From contig CAMVPV010000078.1 in assembly GCA_947169455.1 (NCBI GenBank), positions 1 to 6,719 on the forward strand: a stretch of DNA of 6,719 nt, given 5' to 3'. Shown here one piece after another: positions 6,026-6,719 of the stretch. Origin of the DNA: an uncultured Clostridia bacterium (GTDB lineage Bacteria > Bacillota_A > Clostridia > Oscillospirales > Ruminococcaceae). Made by a program: the position numbers and the translations under genes. How positions within the stretch are numbered: the first letter of the stretch is position 1; each line of letters starts with the position of its first letter. Below the pieces are notes generated by a model that was given only the letters and a program-made list of their open reading frames with translations, was not told where the DNA came from and ran no database searches.

Positions 6026-6719
6026 TCAGACGTTTCCGTCCGGAGTGACGGGGTGCTCTTCAAACTCCCCGACTTTTCTAAATTTAGTATAGCGTTCATT
6101 CAGTAAAACGTCAATATCTATTTGCATTTTTTCTTTCAGCGTTTTCACCAAAAATAACGCGATATTTTCCGCTGTTTTTACAGGGTCGTTGTGAGCGCCG
6201 CCCTCCGGCTCCTCTATTATGCTGTCGCAGACGCCCAACTCCATGAGATCCTCCGCGGTGATGCGCATGATATCGCAGGCTTCTTTCTCGCGGGAGGCGT
6301 CCTTCCAGAGTATCGAAGCGAACCCGCGGGGGGATATCACCGAGTACAGAGAGTTCGACAGCATGGCAAGCTCGTCGCACACGCCGAGCGCAAGTGCGCC
6401 GCCGCTGCCGCCCTCGCCGAGCACTACCGATATGATAGGCGTCCTCAGCGTCATGAATTCATATATATCCCGCGCGATAGCCTCGCCCTGACCGCGCTTT
6501 TCTGCTTCTACTCCGCAGAATGCGCCGGGGGTATCGATGAAGCATATCACCGGGCGGTGGAACTTTTCCGCCTGCTTTGCGAGCCGCAGAGCCTTGCGGT
6601 ATCCCTCCGGGTGCGGCATGGCGAAGTTCGCCGCCTTGTTCTCGTTGATGTTCCTGCCCTTCACCTCTGCGATAAGGGTGACGTTCAGATCCCACAGCCG
6701 CCCTATGCCGCCGATTATC
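6026..6719 (-). CDS. accA: Acetyl-CoA carboxylase carboxyltransferase subunit alpha, 5' end beyond the window
   Basis: The last 230 residues are visible; the reading frame stays open to the right edge ([23 protein letters not shown] at the edge), so the N-terminal part, probably some 80-90 residues by comparison with family length, is missing. AccA with AccD transfers CO2 from carboxybiotin to acetyl-CoA, making malonyl-CoA for fatty-acid synthesis. Family hallmarks in order are [53 protein letters not shown] (the oxyanion-type glycine motif), [16 protein letters not shown] and the C-terminal region with [17 protein letters not shown] possible GTG start at 6662-6664 is internal to the conserved VKGRN motif and is not the true start. 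It precedes acpP on the same strand and uses ATA Ile codons like the central genes, so it belongs to the same genome. Confidence 0.96.
   Translation of the reverse strand, partial: IIGGIGRLWDLNVTLIAEVKGRNINENKAANFAMPHPEGYRKALRLAKQAEKFHRPVICFIDTPGAFCGVEAEKRGQGEAIARDIYEFMTLRTPIISVVLGEGGSGGALALGVCDELAMLSNSLYSVISPRGFASILWKDASREKEACDIMRITAEDLMELGVCDSIIEEPEGGAHNDPVKTAENIALFLVKTLKEKMQIDIDVLLNERYTKFRKVGEFEEHPVTPDGNV

Noticed and set aside
5950..6099. N-terminal extension of acpP
   Set aside because: It would run through the AGGAGG ribosome site and overlap the end of accA. The 76-residue form is the standard ACP length.

Overview
The window looks like a metagenomic contig from a gut or rumen Firmicute of the Ruminococcus/Oscillospiraceae kind, joined at its left end to DNA of a different character. 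From about 1181 rightwards, genes use ATA freely for isoleucine, have purine-rich AGGAGG/AAGGGGG ribosome sites and encode typical clostridial proteins. Left of 1145 the codon style changes abruptly: there is no ATA among 23 hand-counted Ile codons, with heavy GCG/GTC/GAC/ACG/CGC use. That part encodes repeats of the 'VNTTTAGNQ ... YVVVW ... RRYDAYG' kind, known from giant secreted proteins of Planctomycetota and relatives. The organism assignments are inferences from style, not from a search.

Layout. 1-921 (minus): the repeat protein, open to the window edge. 758-1963 (minus): a lipoprotein gene with a lipobox, charged linker, CBM2-like carbohydrate-binding domain and a 12-Asn linker; at that linker it runs in frame into the repeat protein, and about 225 bases further on it is frameshifted. 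1964-2197: a divergent control region with two promoters whose -35 boxes lie in the two arms of one 31-bp palindrome. 2198-4039 and 4045-5595 (plus): a YesM-type membrane histidine kinase and a YesN-type response regulator with an AraC DNA-binding domain, translationally coupled. 5666-5708: a strong bidirectional terminator. 5719-5949 (minus): acyl carrier protein. 6026-6719 (minus, 5' end cut by the edge): acetyl-CoA carboxylase carboxyltransferase alpha.

How they fit. The kinase and regulator form a complete two-component system of the class that usually controls carbohydrate uptake or breakdown. The divergent surface lipoprotein with a polysaccharide-binding module shares its control site, so a polysaccharide-responsive surface protein plus sensor unit is a reasonable hypothesis. 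The right-hand genes are fatty-acid synthesis housekeeping functions, separated by the convergent terminator. The most noteworthy observations are the hybrid gene at the poly-Asn tract, most likely an assembly chimera but possibly a real transfer, and the symmetric divergent promoter.
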